A DNA stretch of 60,963 nt, taken from positions 1 to 60,963 of the forward strand of contig JADMJV010000065.1 of NCBI GenBank assembly GCA_018780265.1. The letters run 5' to 3'. The DNA is from a bacterium. GTDB lineage: Bacteria; Vulcanimicrobiota; Xenobia; Xenobiales; JADMJV01. Shown piece after piece: positions 60,948 through 60,963 of this stretch. The notes beneath the pieces are model-generated. The model saw only the letters and a list, made by a program, of their open reading frames with translations. It made no database searches and was not told the DNA's origin. Numbering within the stretch: the first letter of the stretch is position 1; the number at the start of each line of letters is the position of its first letter. The position numbers were made by a program, and so were the translations under genes.

Positions 60948-60963
60948 CCCGGCTGGGGGGGGG

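Overview
The window is GC-rich bacterial chromosome. It suggests a diderm, aerobic heterotroph: there is a two-partner secretion pair that needs an outer membrane, pseudopilin-type proteins, a caa3-type cytochrome c oxidase operon with its heme A biosynthesis genes, and tryptophan 2,3-dioxygenase. GTG and TTG starts are common and neighbouring genes often overlap by 1-4 bases. I cannot place the organism firmly. The mix (PilZ and pseudopilin genes, many TPR proteins, an LF-like zinc peptidase, lineage-specific hypotheticals) would fit a poorly cultured large-genome phylum such as Eremiobacterota/Vulcanimicrobiota or Armatimonadota, but that is a guess.

Layout. 0-8 kb: a cut-off coiled-coil gene, a 1934-aa filamentous-haemagglutinin-like exoprotein with 570-bp internal repeats, and its TpsB transporter, interrupted by one in-frame TAG. 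8-13 kb (minus strand): a MoxR ATPase / DUF58 / transglutaminase operon followed by a FecR-like gene. 13-20 kb: two pseudopilin-like genes and a lipoprotein candidate, then on the minus strand a third pseudopilin, a YebC regulator and a 1128-aa acidic double-PilZ protein whose N-terminal helical domain is shared with the gene next to it. 20-25 kb: housekeeping run grxC - membrane protein - dnaX - response regulator - ybaB - recR - small YtxH-like protein - NDUFA9-like SDR. 25-32.6 kb: a TPR protein, a putative ABC-2-type permease, hypotheticals, parB with a perfect parS touching its start codon, and lon.

32.6-33.9 kb is a gene graveyard: a frameshifted MazF/PemK toxin, a TPR remnant and an AhpD-like enzyme with its active-site core deleted. 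34-40.8 kb: a Ser/Thr kinase with a C-terminal zinc ribbon, a DmpA-type peptidase, a TerB-like protein, a secreted HExxH/PKD protein coupled to a secreted lectin-domain protein, and a glycosyltransferase. 40.8-50.8 kb: ferritin, SCO-like copper chaperone, CDP-alcohol phosphatidyltransferase, then the minus-strand cytochrome oxidase operon (fused CtaA-CtaB, CoxII, CoxI, CoxIII, CoxIV, terminator, cytochrome c, CtaG), and tryptophan dioxygenase.

50.8-57.6 kb is accessory DNA. It holds an anthrax-lethal-factor-like zinc peptidase with the complete catalytic signature, flanked by unrecognised proteins rich in Gly/Ala hydrophobic segments; one of these has a 289-bp near-identical partial copy 2.9 kb away. 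It also holds gene fragments (metallophosphoesterase, YaeQ-like, an unknown ORF) and an AAA/DUF4143 ATPase. 57.6-61 kb: a degenerate GHKL-like/TPR protein divergent from two tandem SPFH/band-7 membrane proteins.

The most promising undescribed elements are the LF-like peptidase neighbourhood (50.9-54.7 kb), the acidic PilZ protein and its paralogue, and the secreted HExxH plus lectin pair. I see no rRNA, tRNA or CRISPR.
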